In this document: positions 1 through 11,204 of the stretch, piece after piece
How positions within the stretch are numbered: the first letter of the stretch is position 1
How the letters are laid out: every line of letters begins with the position of its first letter
NCBI GenBank assembly: GCA_963678705.1
Contig: OY783219.1
Coordinates: forward strand, 744,001 to 808,000
From: Panorpa germanica
Lineage: Eukaryota > Arthropoda > Insecta > Mecoptera > Panorpidae
Direction: 5' to 3'
DNA length: 64,000 nucleotides
Notes under the pieces: generated by a model
The model's database searches: none
What the model was told of the DNA's origin: nothing
The model's input: only the letters and a program-made list of their open reading frames with translations
Made by a program: the position numbers and the translations under genes

Positions 1-280
1 TTGTATCTCCTTATCCCTTCTCCTTAGCTCCTCTTCCACACTTGCGCCACCTTCTCTTCTCCTCTCTGCCTCCTCGATCGCCATTCCATTCCTTTCAAAG
101 TACTCCTTTCTCTTTTTTGGACCTCCTCCCCCCCCCCATTCTTTATGCTATCCTCTCTTATTTTCTTTAAAATTTTGCTTTCCGCGAATATTAAGCGTCT
201 TCGTTCTATATTTTTATTTTCTCTAAATTTTCTACTTGAACACTTCTGCGTATACTTTTCTGGACAGTTTTTCATCAAGT
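1..280 (-). mobile_element. LINE 3'-end fragment (family R), truncated by the window edge
   Basis: On the minus strand this reads as charged, Arg/Glu-rich protein (GMEWRSRRQRGEE...VEEEL-like) that matches other copies in this window at 16330-16510, 36845-37600, 48480-49025, 50060-50585 and 55085-55650. On the plus strand it appears as a pyrimidine-rich tract (ctcctcttccacactt). The longer copies end in a Cys/His motif typical of the C-terminus of LINE ORF2. This piece holds only the upstream linker part. Family assignment is by internal comparison only. Confidence 0.55.
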
Positions 281-599
281 AGTGCCTTATGCAATGACCA
301 GTGCAGCTCTTTTCCTTTGTCGTAAGATGAAACAGCTATATTATACCTCGCTTCATAAGATCCACGAAGTGTATTATTTATTCTTGTTTGGTAAATTAAA
401 AACGACAATTTACTTATATTACCATTTTAAATCATTAAGAAAAACCATATTTTGTACCATATAGATTCTGTTACTTAATTATATGGGTAATATAAGTGTG
501 TTAAAATAAAATACTAGATCTAAGTCAACCAAATTCGGAGAAGTATTTTTAAACGAACTACAAATCTACAACAAAACACTTGAATCTCCTATGTATTTT
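281..599. other. No gene recognised
   Basis: AT-rich sequence between the LINE fragment and the Mutator-like relic. The short open frame here has no recognisable domain and no conserved copy in the window. It may still belong to the flanking LINE fragment, because the minus-strand frame stays open for a short distance. Confidence 0.4.
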
Positions 600-1040
600 G
601 CAACAATAGGATTAAAATATTCGGCAGCATTTCCACCAGTAGATTAGGACCAAAAGGTTATGTTTAAATATTCGGTATATGACACTACGTCGTTGCCACC
701 AATTAATCTGTTATATTTTGGTCCATGCATTTCTACACTACGGCTAAAACCTTCTGCAATAATGTCAGCTTTTATAGACTTAGCAGATTGATCCCAATTT
801 TTATATCAAACGAATCATGATTCATTACAGATTGTAACTAGTTTTATAACCGAGTTGTAACTAGTAGTATTTTGTTCATAACAGAGTTGTAACTAGGTTT
901 GTAAGAACTCTTCGCCCAAGCACCATCAGCGACCACCGTTATTAAAGTCTGTGTCCACACTAACTTCAGATATTGCCAGTTTAGCTTCTCTTGGTCAGCT
1001 TCTTTCATAGATTTCCGTCTTTAATTGCTATCCTTGACCT
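600..1040 (-). pseudogene. Mutator-like transposase domain relic
   Basis: Reading the minus strand from about 1040 down gives VVADGAWAKSSYKPSYNS and then, after decayed sequence, EGFSRSVEMHGPKYNRLIG. These are hallmarks I recognise from the Mutator-like transposase domain common in insect genomes (ADGxWxKRSY; then a xxKYxxLIGDGDSS stretch followed by IEC.NHLLRN). Here the second D-rich motif has become GGNDVV. Stops and frame changes lie between the two blocks, and the downstream NHLLRN block is missing. Assignment rests on motif memory; a profile search would settle it. Confidence 0.55.
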
Positions 1041-2089
1041 GTGCATATTGTACTTCGAACCATGTTCAAATTTATGTTACAAGAATTGTTATTATTCTCT
1101 ATACATAATACATAAGTTTTATTATAGTTTTTACTAAGGTTTTACATTTGAAATCTAAAGAAAAATTCCTAAATTTTGAAAAAAAAAAAAGTTTGTCAAA
1201 AAACGCGTAAGTTTGAAACAAAATAAAACAAATGAAACAAATAAATTGAAACAAATATTTTTTTTTATATTTAGATTATATGAAAAAATATTTTTAATAT
1301 TGAACGCCTCTTCATTATTATATTCAAGCCAAATATTTCAGTTTAACGATGGAATAAAAATTTGAAATGAAATTACGAGTTATTACATTGTATTCAACTC
1401 AACAATATAGAACAGTCGTCGCTTTGCGACATGGTGAACGCTAGTATGTTAAAATGAATCAGAGATGTGGGCTATTCAATTTCTTAAATAACTTAGAACG
1501 ACACCAGCTTTAGAGCCTGTAAATGTTATTGATATCTTAGAGAGATAACATACAGCATAGCATACTCCAGATAAGCTACACGCATACTACACAAAATCTT
1601 CATACGCACAACCAGTATGCACACATGCATAGAAATCAGCAGCTTTAACCTGTCTGTGAAATTACCCCCACCATTTCCCCTCTGCCCGATTCCTCACCGC
1701 ATCTGAATGTAGGCGAGTAATTTTATTGTATAAAATAATTCAAAAACATGACTTACTAAAATACATATTCTACTTGGTATTCTGAGTCGAAAATTATCAA
1801 AGATAATAAAATATTAAAGGGTAAGGTTAAACCTAAGAGTTAATAAGTTCAAATTTTTAATATTCTAACCTTAAGGGCAAAATAAAGCACCTTAAACATT
1901 GCAAAAATTGGTACTTTTTAGCAATTAATTTATACTAGTTCTATACGAATTTTTAAAATTTTTTCATTATTAGATCATTTATTCATCTTTATTTAATACA
2001 TTTCACCAAAAAAATATTTTCTAAACAGTAAATATTTGATAGAAAATGGATCTAATGAACACACGATTTAGATTAAATATCACCTAGGA
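1041..2089. other. Intergenic, nothing recognised
   Basis: AT-rich sequence with poly-A/T runs (around 1180-1265) and a less AT-rich patch at about 1560-1720. I see no open frame with domain content, no terminal repeats and no RNA gene. The right end is the 5' junction of the LINE that starts near 2090. Confidence 0.4.
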
Positions 2090-4361
2090 GACGATCCCCT
2101 TAATTGCTGCAGAAAAGTCTTTGAGAAAATATTGAAAACGAGATTAGAACATTTGTTAGATTCTAAGTCGTTAATACCAAAGCAAATTTTAGGCTGTAGA
2201 AGAGGTAGAAGTACCAGGGATGGCATAGTTGCATTATCAGCTAGAATTGAAGCAGGAAAAAACAAAGGCAACGTATCAATGGCCTGTTTTGTAGATATCA
2301 AAGTAGCTTTCGATAATGTAAACATAAATTTTTTATTAAGGCAATTATATGTAATAGGAGTACCGAGAGTAATAATTAATATACTAAAGAATTTACTAAG
2401 TGGCAGGAAAACTTAACTATGGTTTAATGGATAATTATTGGACTGGAGAATATGTTCCAGAGGCATTCCACAAGGCTCAGCACTAAGTCCTCTCCTCTTT
2501 GATATGATGGTTAGATCAATAAAACCGTATCTCAACCCAACAATATCATGGATATCATATGTGGATGACTTAGTTTTCTTATCACAAGAAAATACTACAG
2601 AGGAGACTGGAAAACAAATGCAAAAGACTGTAAATAACTTAGAGAAATGGCTTAATGATGCTTGTTTAGAGGCATCAACCGAAAAATCTAAACGAATGAT
2701 TTTTAACATGAGTTTAAAAATATCTCAGCCACCTATAATAACTCTAGGTAAACAAAAATTGGAATACACAAATAATTATATATACTTAGGATTTCCATTT
2801 TCCACAAATAAATCCGAAAAATCAATAATACTCAATGTTAAAAAGAGAGCTGAACCTGCAATCAATATACTCAAAATGTTTGCTGGACAAAGATGGGGAC
2901 TAAATACATCTTCGCTAATAAATTTATATAAATCATTAGTCCGCCCTCATTTGGAGTATGGTGCAGAGGTACTAATAATGTGTAAAAAGAATACAATAGA
3001 ATCACTTGAAAAATTGCAATATAAAGCTTTAAGAATAGTATTAGGAGCTATCTGTACAACTCATACCCTTTCATTACTAGCAGAGGCTTGTATGCCACCA
3101 TTAAAAGAAAGATGGATAAAGAAAACGTCTTACTTTATGGCTAGCGCTTTAATGACAAATAACACATTAATAAGGGACGAACTTAACGAATTATCAAGAA
3201 CAGGTTCAAGAAGTCATGAGCTTAATGCAATTTGGATAAATGAAAAAAGGAAATGGACAGAAAGAGGAACCCCAATAGAAATACCAATTTTCGAATTAGA
3301 TTATTATTACTCAGGTAGAGGAACTCCTGCAAATATAACTATTGGCAAGGAGCTAAATATGAGTAACATATTACCTGAGCTAATAACTATAGACTTACAA
3401 CAAAAATTAGATCAACAATTCCCGAATTATACAAAATTATATACTGACGGCTCAAAAGAAGCAGATGGAGTGGGTGCAGCAGTAGTAGATATTAACAATA
3501 GCAGAATTTACAAGCTTCATAATCAAGCATCCATATATACAGCTGAGTTATGTGCTATAGATCTAGCTGTGGATCAAATCATTACTGATGACAGAGACAG
3601 CACTTTAATATTATCCGACTCGTTATCAGTCATACAGTCCTTAAGCAGTAAGGGAATCAATACAAAATTAGACAACAAAATTTATTATGTCAAAGAAAAA
3701 ATAAATAGGGAAATAGATAAGGGCCGAAATATTAAACTAATTTGGATACCGTCACATAAGGGAATTAAGGGAAATGAAAAAGCTGATCAAATGGCCAAGG
3801 TAGCTACTTCCTGTGATAAATATATTTCATTTTTTATAAAGTCAGACATGAAAGCAGAATTAGAAAAAAATGAAATGAAAAATTGGCAAGACAAGTGGGA
3901 TAATTCTGATAAAGGTAGAGAATTTTATACAATACAACCAATACTGAGACGTAAGCCATGGTTTGCCAAACTAAAATGGCCAAGAAGATTAATTACAATG
4001 ACCTCAAGGCTAAGAATGAATCATACTGGAGCTCCGAAACATCTAGCAAGAAACAAAATTATTCCAAACTCTAAATGCGAATGTGGTGAAGAAGAGGCAG
4101 ATCCTGACCACATTCTGTGGCAATGTAAAAATACATCAATGGCAAGAAATGGACTCCAAAGGGCGGTACTACAGACTTCGCAGACGCTTCCTGTTAACAC
4201 CGCTTTTTTGATTGAGAAACCGAGATTTATAACTGCAGTTGCCATGAACAGATCATTCTTGTTATCTGGGTATAATATATAAGAAAAGACAGAATAGTAT
4301 TAGGGGCGATAAAAGGCTACGTGCCTACGAAGCCCAAAAATCTATATTAAAAAAAAAAATG
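2090..4361 (+). pseudogene. I-like LINE ORF2, 3' half: reverse transcriptase, RNase H, Cys motif, poly-A tail
   Basis: A single frame runs from about 2093 to the stop at 4280-4282, broken only by two in-frame TAA codons (2414 and 2429). Reverse transcriptase motifs are visible in order: FRRG-like (GCRRGRSTRDG), the first Asp region CFVDIKVAFDNV, GIPQGSALSPLLFD and the catalytic YVDD. An RNase H domain follows (LYTDGSKEADGVGAAVVD, TAELCAIDLA, LSDSLSVIQ, IPSHKGIKGNEKAD) with the Asp-Glu-Asp-His/Asp set. A C-terminal finger CECGEEEADPDHILWQC ends the protein. A short 3' UTR ends in an A-run at 4348-4359. RT plus RNase H puts it in the I/R1/LOA group. The 5' part of the RT is missing at 2090. The corresponding ORF1-end/endonuclease piece lies at 31536-32699 on the minus strand (see findings). 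Confidence 0.9.
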
Positions 4362-4371
4362 GTAGCTTGCT
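4358..4371 (+). repeat. Target-site duplication at the LINE 3' end (partner at 32700-32713)
   Basis: Directly after the poly-A tract the host sequence reads aatggtagcttgct. The reverse complement of 32700-32713, next to the LINE 5' end on the minus strand, is the same 14 bases. The first two As cannot be told apart from the tail, so 12 bases are unambiguous. The duplication lies in aldehyde oxidase coding sequence. Confidence 0.85.
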
Positions 4372-6118
4372 GTACAACTGTAGGATCTTTTTCGAAGAAG
4401 CGTATGTAGAACCCAGCATTCACGTAAGCGTGTGCATTTTGTGCTCTTAGCATAATCTGTAAAAGTGTATCAATGAAAGATACCTTATTGGGCATTATTT
4501 TACAGCAGTCAAGTCATACTCTTACCTTATAAGTTTTAAGAGAGAAGTTGCCTCTAATTGGAGGTAGTGTAATAGTAACAATAACTTTCTTCTTCATGTC
4601 CATCTTCAGGTATTCAGATGGAGTTACAAAAACATTCGTTCCGTCCTCAGCAACTACAAGATTTGATGAACTAGACTTTCTCTAAATGTATTTTGATAAA
4701 TAACGAAATTTTGATAAAACTTACTTATACAAATTTTAGCACCAACTGTTTCAAAAATAAGAAAAATGTCCGACGGAAACGCATTGTTTTGATGTTTTAT
4801 AGAAAGATTCCATGCAAGTGTTCCAATCTAAATGAATTTTTATTTATTTATTGGTTTTTATCAAATATGGTACTTGCCATGTAAACTTACATTACGAACT
4901 GGTACATTGGCGATGGCGATACATAAGTAAACTGTTCTAGTTCTGATGCTTCTGTCAGATATTTCATCATTTCAGTAAGAGTAACTCCTCCACCTAGAAC
5001 AATCTTATGAAGCACTTCACACTGCTTGAGTTCAGACACACAACTAACGTCAATGTACACATCAGGCGCCTGCCTAATGCGATACACGCCCTTTGCCGTA
5101 TTGCCTGCAACTAGCATGTAGCTAGCTTCTCCAACTTTATTGAAAATATCAAGAATTTCATCGACAGTAGTTACTTTGTGCCAGACGGAACTTTTAGCGT
5201 TCAGAGAGAACGACTTTGGAAGATTTGCTGAACATGATTCCAAACATGAGCTTTCTGTTTTAGGGCAAGCCTTTCTTTTATCCAAATCTTCAATATCCTG
5301 GGAAATAATATTTGAAGAATTAAGTTCGACTAACTATCTGAGATATATTTATATAATCTAACATTACCTGACATTTCTTATAAAGACTTTCACTAGCATC
5401 GGAACATAATGATTTAAAAGCGTCCAAAATTGGACGATATCCGGTGCAACGGCACATATTTCCACCGAATGAACTTTCCACTTCCTTCATGGTTATTTTC
5501 TTATTACTTTCCAATAAGCTAAATTAGGAATGCAACTTTTCTTAAGTGGATTCACCTGAACTATTTAATTAATTATAATTTCAATGAACCTCATTACCTG
5601 TGCATATTCATAACTATCCCTGGGGAACAGTATCCACACTGGGTCCCGTTGAACTGTGCTAATCTCTTCTGAACATTGCTATAGCCTCGGCTTTTATCTC
5701 CTAGACCTTCAACGGTTGTAACTTCCCATTCATGACACGACAAAACGGAAACTAGACACTATTGGAGTTTTTTATGTAGTCATTTATTTATATTTGCCTA
5801 ATAAACAGTAAAATACAAGGATGACAAACTAACGGAATTGACGGAGTAGATCCTCATCTTCTTGGTAACTGGATGTCGTGACTTCACGGAAACGATGCAT
5901 GATCCACATCCTCCTTCATGGCACATGGATTTAGTACCACGCAGATTTATGTAGTCTCTGATGAAGACGTTTAAAGAAGTATCGGCACTGATGTTTTTTG
6001 GAACTAAAGAAACAGGAATTATTTACAAATGTATAATCTTTTAATGTCTTGTAGGAACTGATCTTATATACATACCAGTCACTCCTTCTCCGTTGATTGC
6101 AAATGTAACTGAAGCCAT
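4362..6118 (-). pseudogene. Aldehyde oxidase, 5' half: 2Fe-2S domains and FAD domain, disrupted
   Basis: Molybdo-flavoenzyme that oxidises aldehydes. Minus-strand exons with GT-AG introns: 6076-6118 (start ATG at 6118, MASVTFAINGEG), 5834-6003 (CHEGGCGSC, first iron-sulphur cluster), 5598-5758 ([10 protein letters not shown]), 5368-5518 (GNMCRCTGYRPI, second cluster), 4891-5297 (linker and start of the FAD domain, MLVAGNTAKGVYR), 4725-4827 (GTLAWNLSIKHQN, FPSDIFLIFETVGA), 4528-4681, and 4362-4456 (RAQNAHAYVNAGF). Lesions: near 4915 the frame of exon 5 shifts, and about ten residues normally before ANVPVRN are gone. The FAD motif GTxAGN reads GTLAWN. The 4725/4681 junction does not close in frame with the splice sites I see. 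The gene stops in exon at the LINE target duplication; the remainder is at 32700-37942 on the opposite strand. Aldehyde oxidase is preferred to xanthine dehydrogenase because the other half has GGQYHYTMETQ. Confidence 0.9.
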
Positions 6119-6274
6119 TCTGAAGAAAATTATTATTTCTGTCAAAGATTAAATATATGTAACTATATTCGAGTCGAAATTTTAGACCTATCCTAATTCT
6201 AAAAGGGATCTATACTCCCCTTTTCATACTAAATAACGTAATGTGAACCACGTCTCGTCATAAACATTATTATA

Positions 6275-6611
6275 TCTTAATATATATAAATTACGTGTCA
6301 CATGTTTGTCCGAGTTTGTCCGCGATTGACTCCTAAACTACTTAACCGATTTTAATGAAATTTGTACACCGTGTGCAGTTTGATCCAACTTGAAAGATAG
6401 GATAGCTTACATCTCAATTTATAATTGCAATATTATCTTATTGCAAATTAATTATCTGTATATGACATATGATATCTGGCGACGATGATGGCGACATCTG
6501 TTGACTAGATTGAGTAAATATTCTGTTGACTAGATTGAGTCAATAGATGGCGCTATGTAATGTAATATGACAAAAACGTTAGGCACAGCAACGCGTGGCC
6601 GGGACAGCTAG
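6275..6611 (+). mobile_element. Non-autonomous Helitron
   Basis: The element begins TCTTAATATATATAAATTACG, continues into gtcacatgtttgtccg and ctcctaaactacttaaccga, and ends gccgggacagCTAG followed by T. These are the 5'-TC and CTAG-3' ends and the characteristic internal phrase of short insect Helitrons. It contains a local duplication of a phrase, ctgttgactagattgagt, at about 6498-6540. There are no coding frames. It lies just upstream of the aldehyde oxidase start codon, so it is in the 5' flank or promoter of that gene. Confidence 0.7.
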
Positions 6612-7936
6612 TGATCTTATATGAACTTAGTCATAAACAAAATCATAATCCTGTCGTCTTATGTAATTCAACCTTTGTAAACCATTTTTAAACTTAGTTG
6701 GTCAAAAGGAATTTCTCAATACCTGTTATGGGTGTAAGCAATAGATTCTATTGTTAAGGGATGAATATGAAATCATGAGTTAGAGAGTGATAGATAAATA
6801 CAATGAATGAGTTGGGTAGAGATAAATAATGTTATTAATATTATTATTAGATAGTCTGTATTAATATTTTGCTTCCTTTGGTATTTAGATTTCATTGAAT
6901 AAAGATGTATCTTTAAGTGCTAAATAATAAATAAAAGACATGTTTTACTTTACCTAAGCTAACAAATATTGTAAAATTGTAGAAATCGATGGTAAGTACA
7001 TATAACGTATTTTATAGAATGTTTTTTTCTTTTTATATCATTATTTTATTTCATATATTTTTTTTAATCATGTTTAAATTTATAAAATACTAGTATTAAC
7101 TCTCGTCATATATAAATTTAAATACAAAAATATAAATATTTAATGTCATTTTATTATTGAAAATGAATTTTTCTTTGTAGATGATGACGATTATGACGAA
7201 GATGACAGGAATAAAATATAATATATAAAATATCTTTGCATATTGATTTTATAATTTCTTTATTAATTAAGTTTTAAACTGAAAATATAAGAAAGACCTT
7301 TTAAAAAATTTATTTGTTTTAGAAAAGGCGAGAGGAAATATGATTTCAGTTATAAAGATATAGAAAGATAAGGGTATATCTAAGGCGCTTACCTCTGCAA
7401 AGTACAACTTCTGATTTATAAGAAAACAATTGCAGTTTTATATTGTAGTATTACAAATTCTGTATGAACAATTCATCGTAGTTTTGTTTTGTTTTATAGT
7501 TCCATTATAATATATAAGTTTAAGTTTATTACTTGCATTTTTTTTTGTCAGTGGTGGACTTAAAGAGCCCCAAGCATAATCCACTTTAAGTCCTCCTCGT
7601 TCTAAATGCTAAGCATTGCTATTCAATAGATAAAATTAATTAAAAACGTTTATCAATGAAGATGTATTAAATATTACTTAATATTAGTTAATTAAAGGCA
7701 GTGTCAAATAAACTATCAGATATACGTTTGTGCGATGAAGCGGCTCTGCTTTTAGAAATAGCAATATTAACTGTTAAATTCGTGCTTCAACATGTGCACT
7801 TATCATTTTATTATTTGAAATTGTTAATATTCGTGACAACTGAAATAGATAATTTCTTGTCGAGCTCAATAAAATCAATGATAGACAAGGAGAGGTTTGT
7901 ATCTAAAATTCAACTGGCAGCCTTGCCTGGAAATAT
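6612..7936. other. AT-rich intergenic, nothing recognised
   Basis: Mostly A/T sequence with short homopolymer runs. One open frame of about 95 codons at 7701-7988 runs into the MITE that starts near 7937 and has no recognisable domain. I do not call it a gene. No repeats with clear termini were found. Confidence 0.4.
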
Positions 7937-8580
7937 AATGGGCTTGTGTTCTCATTTTATAGTGGTCGATTTTTCAATTGTTGATTGAAATTGATGTTAA
8001 TAAATGTGTATCAGCGTGTCTATTTTATTAAATAACTAAATATTGACTGAGATATAGCAATTAAAAGTTTAAATTGTAGTTTTAGCGCTAGAAATGGTCG
8101 GCCATATTTGTATGACGTGAAATGCATTTTAACGTCACTTATTTGTTGAGTAGGTAAGTGCTGTGGTAATGTTCTGTAGCTGTTCGTAGTCAAATAATCA
8201 AATCAAATCAAAGAATAATAAGTTTTTATTTTATTTAACCCTGCTAAGGCAAACATAATATTGAAATTTGATTGTTCCTTGAAATAGCTGTTAATAATAT
8301 TTGACATTTTGATATATAAATACATGTAGCAGAGATTTATGATCTGTATGATTGGTAACCTTACACAAGGATTGTAATGTCACATGCACTTGGAATGTGT
8401 ACAACGTTGAATCCCTTTAATAATTAAAGAGACAAAATGACTTTTTTAATTGTTAATATCTCTTAACGTAAGGAGTTATTAAAAAATAATAGGACATTTG
8501 AGGTTCTAGTAACCCACTTTATCAATATATAGTACACTTTTATAGAAATGAAGACATAGGACACAAGCCCATTGTAAAAT
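7937..8580 (+). mobile_element. MITE family B, near-complete copy
   Basis: About 640 bp with related inverted ends: aatgggcttgtgttct on the left and aggacacaagcccatt on the right. Inside are blocks shared with other copies at 14945-15125, 23562-23640, 25050-25640, 50713-50870, and 51333-51651 plus 53485-53770. Examples are gtggtcgatttttcaattg, tagttttagcgctaga and ggtcggccat. It has no coding capacity. The target duplication is unclear. Confidence 0.7.
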
Positions 8581-8889
8581 ACATACATAATCATAAACGT
8601 AGTTTACATATATCAGGCCACGACACCACAGAAACTGTTACAACATCCTTGCTGTAGGAAGTCGTCGGTGATAGGACTTAGCACCGGAAATAGGTCGATG
8701 TTAAATAACTTAAATTTAAAGAAAGTAAATATTATTTTTTAAGGTAGATTTGCCGTGACATATGGAGACAGAAGTATAGTCCGACAGTCAATACGAAAAC
8801 TTTAAACTATTTGTATTCGATACATAGAAACGTTCATATGCAGCAACAATAATCCAATCACACTTTTCACAATCACTATACAATCACAC
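8581..8889. other. Spacer, nothing recognised
   Basis: AT-rich spacer between MITE B and the left LTR of the BEL/Pao element. No gene or repeat structure seen. Confidence 0.4.
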
Positions 8890-9863
8890 TGGTTAGAAAC
8901 GAAATAGTTTCTAAATGTGTAATCTTAATTTACTATTGTTAGTTTTAAGATAAAGTATTGACATTATGAATGTTATTGTTATATTTAAGATTTTATGAAT
9001 ATTGTTAGTCATAAGATATTATTCACCAATATATACAAATATTGTCACGACCGCACAATGCGCCAAGGGCTGCTTGTCCGAGCTCACGCTAAGACGTGTC
9101 AGAACACGTCTGTCCTGTGCTATCCCCACTCCAAGGGTTTAGCTAAAAACGCATGTAATATTCAGATAGAATTCGTACATCCTAGGAAACACACGTGCTT
9201 TATAATATAGATCCAATTATATTATATTTAATTTAGAACCTACAACGCTGATATAAAATTCGTGTTTCAACTAGAATATACGCTCTTTTGTGATCATTAC
9301 TCGAATGATGTATTATAAACTCAATTATAATATTTTAAATTAGCAAAACACATTCGAGAATTTATATGTCTTTCTCGAATGTGTTTTTCTAATTTAAAAT
9401 ATTATAATTGAGTTTATAATACATCATTCGAGTAATGATCACAAAAGAGCGTATATTCTAGTTGAAACACAAATTTTATATCAGCGTTGTAGGTTCTAAA
9501 TTAAATATAATATAATTGGATCTATATTATAAAGCACGTGTGTTTCCTAGGATGTACGAATTCTATCTGAATATTACATGCGTTTTAGCTAAACCCTTGG
9601 AGTGGGGATAGGCTAACGCTCATGTTTAGCCCTGCGGTGTGTAATTCAAGAAGTTGGTTTATTAATAAATGTATTTTGAGTGAAATCAACAAGTGTTATC
9701 ATTTACAAAGTTACTAGCATCTTTAAAAGAACTCCAAGCATATAGAAAACTCTATATGCACCTTTATGTGTAGTGAATATCTGTTTACTAGGAACCAGTC
9801 CAAACTAAACACTTTAAGCACAAAAAGTCTGACCTTACAACTCAGACTAGATATAGCTACACA
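8890..9863 (+). repeat. 5' LTR of the BEL/Pao element
   Basis: Starts TGGTTAGAAACGAAATAG and ends gatatagctacACA. The same start and end bracket 14166-14798. The two LTRs share long stretches, including gtcacgaccg and cgtgtcagaacacgtctgtc. This LTR is about 974 bp against about 633 bp for the 3' copy. The excess is explained by an inverted duplication at 9121-9610. Confidence 0.8.
9121..9610. repeat. Long palindrome inside the 5' LTR (arms about 240 bp, loop 11 bp)
   Basis: Left arm 9121-9360 and right arm 9372-9610 are near-perfect reverse complements. I see one A-run indel and a few substitutions, e.g. tattccccact-type ends and tagcaaaacac against gtgtttttcta at the centre. The loop is 11 nt. 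The 3' LTR has only one arm and then passes directly into ggctaacgctcatg, which here follows the right arm at 9611. Confidence 0.85.
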
Positions 9864-9866
9864 CCA

Positions 9867-10241
9867 CCCAGTAAACATTTTGAAGTAAATTCTACTTAAT
9901 TTTTATTACGTATCATGAATTTTTTGTCTGGAACGTGTTCGTTTTCTATTCAATCGTTCAAAGGAAAGGTCCTTTTTATAAGCTACAGACATTGCAACGA
10001 CGGTTCACTGCTGAATTAAAAGCGGAGTAGGTTTATGATTTATGACCGGATAATAAAAATATACCCATGTGGGAAAGAAACAGAAATACTTAATGAATGA
10101 TGTTGGAAAAAGAAAGAATATTATTATGAAAAACTAATACAAAATCTGTGACAGGTAGAGAACTTGTAAAGCGTTAGAATAGAATTGTACGAGTGACTCG
10201 AACTTCACCAAATAGGACACTTCACCAAATTGTTTACTGGG
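9867..10241 (+). mobile_element. MITE family A (CCCAGTAAACA), copy 1
   Basis: 375 bp, bounded by cccagtaaacattttg and caaattgtttactggg (inverted ends). It is flanked by CA at 9865-9866 and 10242-10243, a 2-bp target duplication. It is inserted between the BEL 5' LTR and its leader. It has no coding capacity and is nearly identical in length and content to the reverse-oriented copy at 24675-25049. Confidence 0.85.
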
Positions 10242-11204
10242 CATTTAGATCCTGCAAGCCGGATACTACATGGGTTCTTACCATTTGGTCCTTCAAGCCT
10301 GAGCCTACTACGATTCTACCCGAATTGGTTCGATTCCTGTACCAGAGACCACAAGCTGATCCCAAGCGTCAGATGTGTTCGAGATTATTAAGATCGTGCG
10401 ATTCCACTGTTCTACAAGCTGCTACTGAGAGCTGTCGCGGAGTTCATCAAAATATCAGCTAGTGACCTTTCCTATTATTATTTTCCGAATTACATGCATG
10501 TATATGTCTTTGTTTATCTCATTGAGACAGGCTATTAAAAATTGTTAATTGCCTGATTTGCAGAACGCACTAGTTGTGCGTAATATTGTTATATAATAGT
10601 TTCGTTGATTCGTATTATATTAAATTGTTTAAAACATTTATTTCTGTTGTGGATTAAAAGTTATTATTTTTTTTTTTATTTATTTAGGCTTTGGCTTATT
10701 CAGCCTTCTTGCCATTGCTTTTATTTGTAAAATTATATAAAAATTTACATATAAATTATAATTGTTCTAATAAATACAGAACAAATTGATTCTTTTAAAA
10801 AATTAAACTTAAAATTAAATACATACTAAATAAAATATTTTAACTTAAATTACACTTCTATATTATTTTCTATCACAAAGTTTGTTAATAAAAGTTATTA
10901 TTGGTTTTTCATTGGTTTGATAAACGCGTTTACAATAAGCTTAAAATATTATATTTGTTTAAGCAAACACGTTAATATACATATATTCTGAGAAATATTG
11001 CGTCTGTTTTGCTGCATAGCGTTAAGGCTTATCTTACTTTCATAGGCTTGCTAGGGGTTCTTCACCACTTGAGAGACCACTTGTTACGACTGTATTTTAA
11101 GAAGATAAAGTACACTCCAGTAAGAATAAATATTCACTTTTAAATATTAAAATATCAAAACTTAAAATACTTTAATATTAAAACTTTGTAATATTTAATT
11201 AATT
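10242..11204 (+). other. BEL/Pao leader region with an embedded LINE-like 3' scrap
   Basis: From 10247 the sequence gatcctgcaagccggatact resembles a phrase that also follows the 3' LTR at 14814, so it is element leader sequence. At 10663-10870 a T-run followed by aggctttggcttattcagcc looks like the 3' end of a minus-strand LINE. That call is weak. The open frame at 10193-10462 straddles MITE and leader and is not a gene. Confidence 0.4.

Noticed and set aside
7701-7988. 95-codon open frame as a small gene
   Set aside because: Its last third lies in MITE B and the rest has no domain or conserved copy. The evidence is too weak to call it.
10193-10462. 89-codon open frame
   Set aside because: It starts inside a MITE A terminus and continues into BEL leader sequence, so it cannot be an independent gene.
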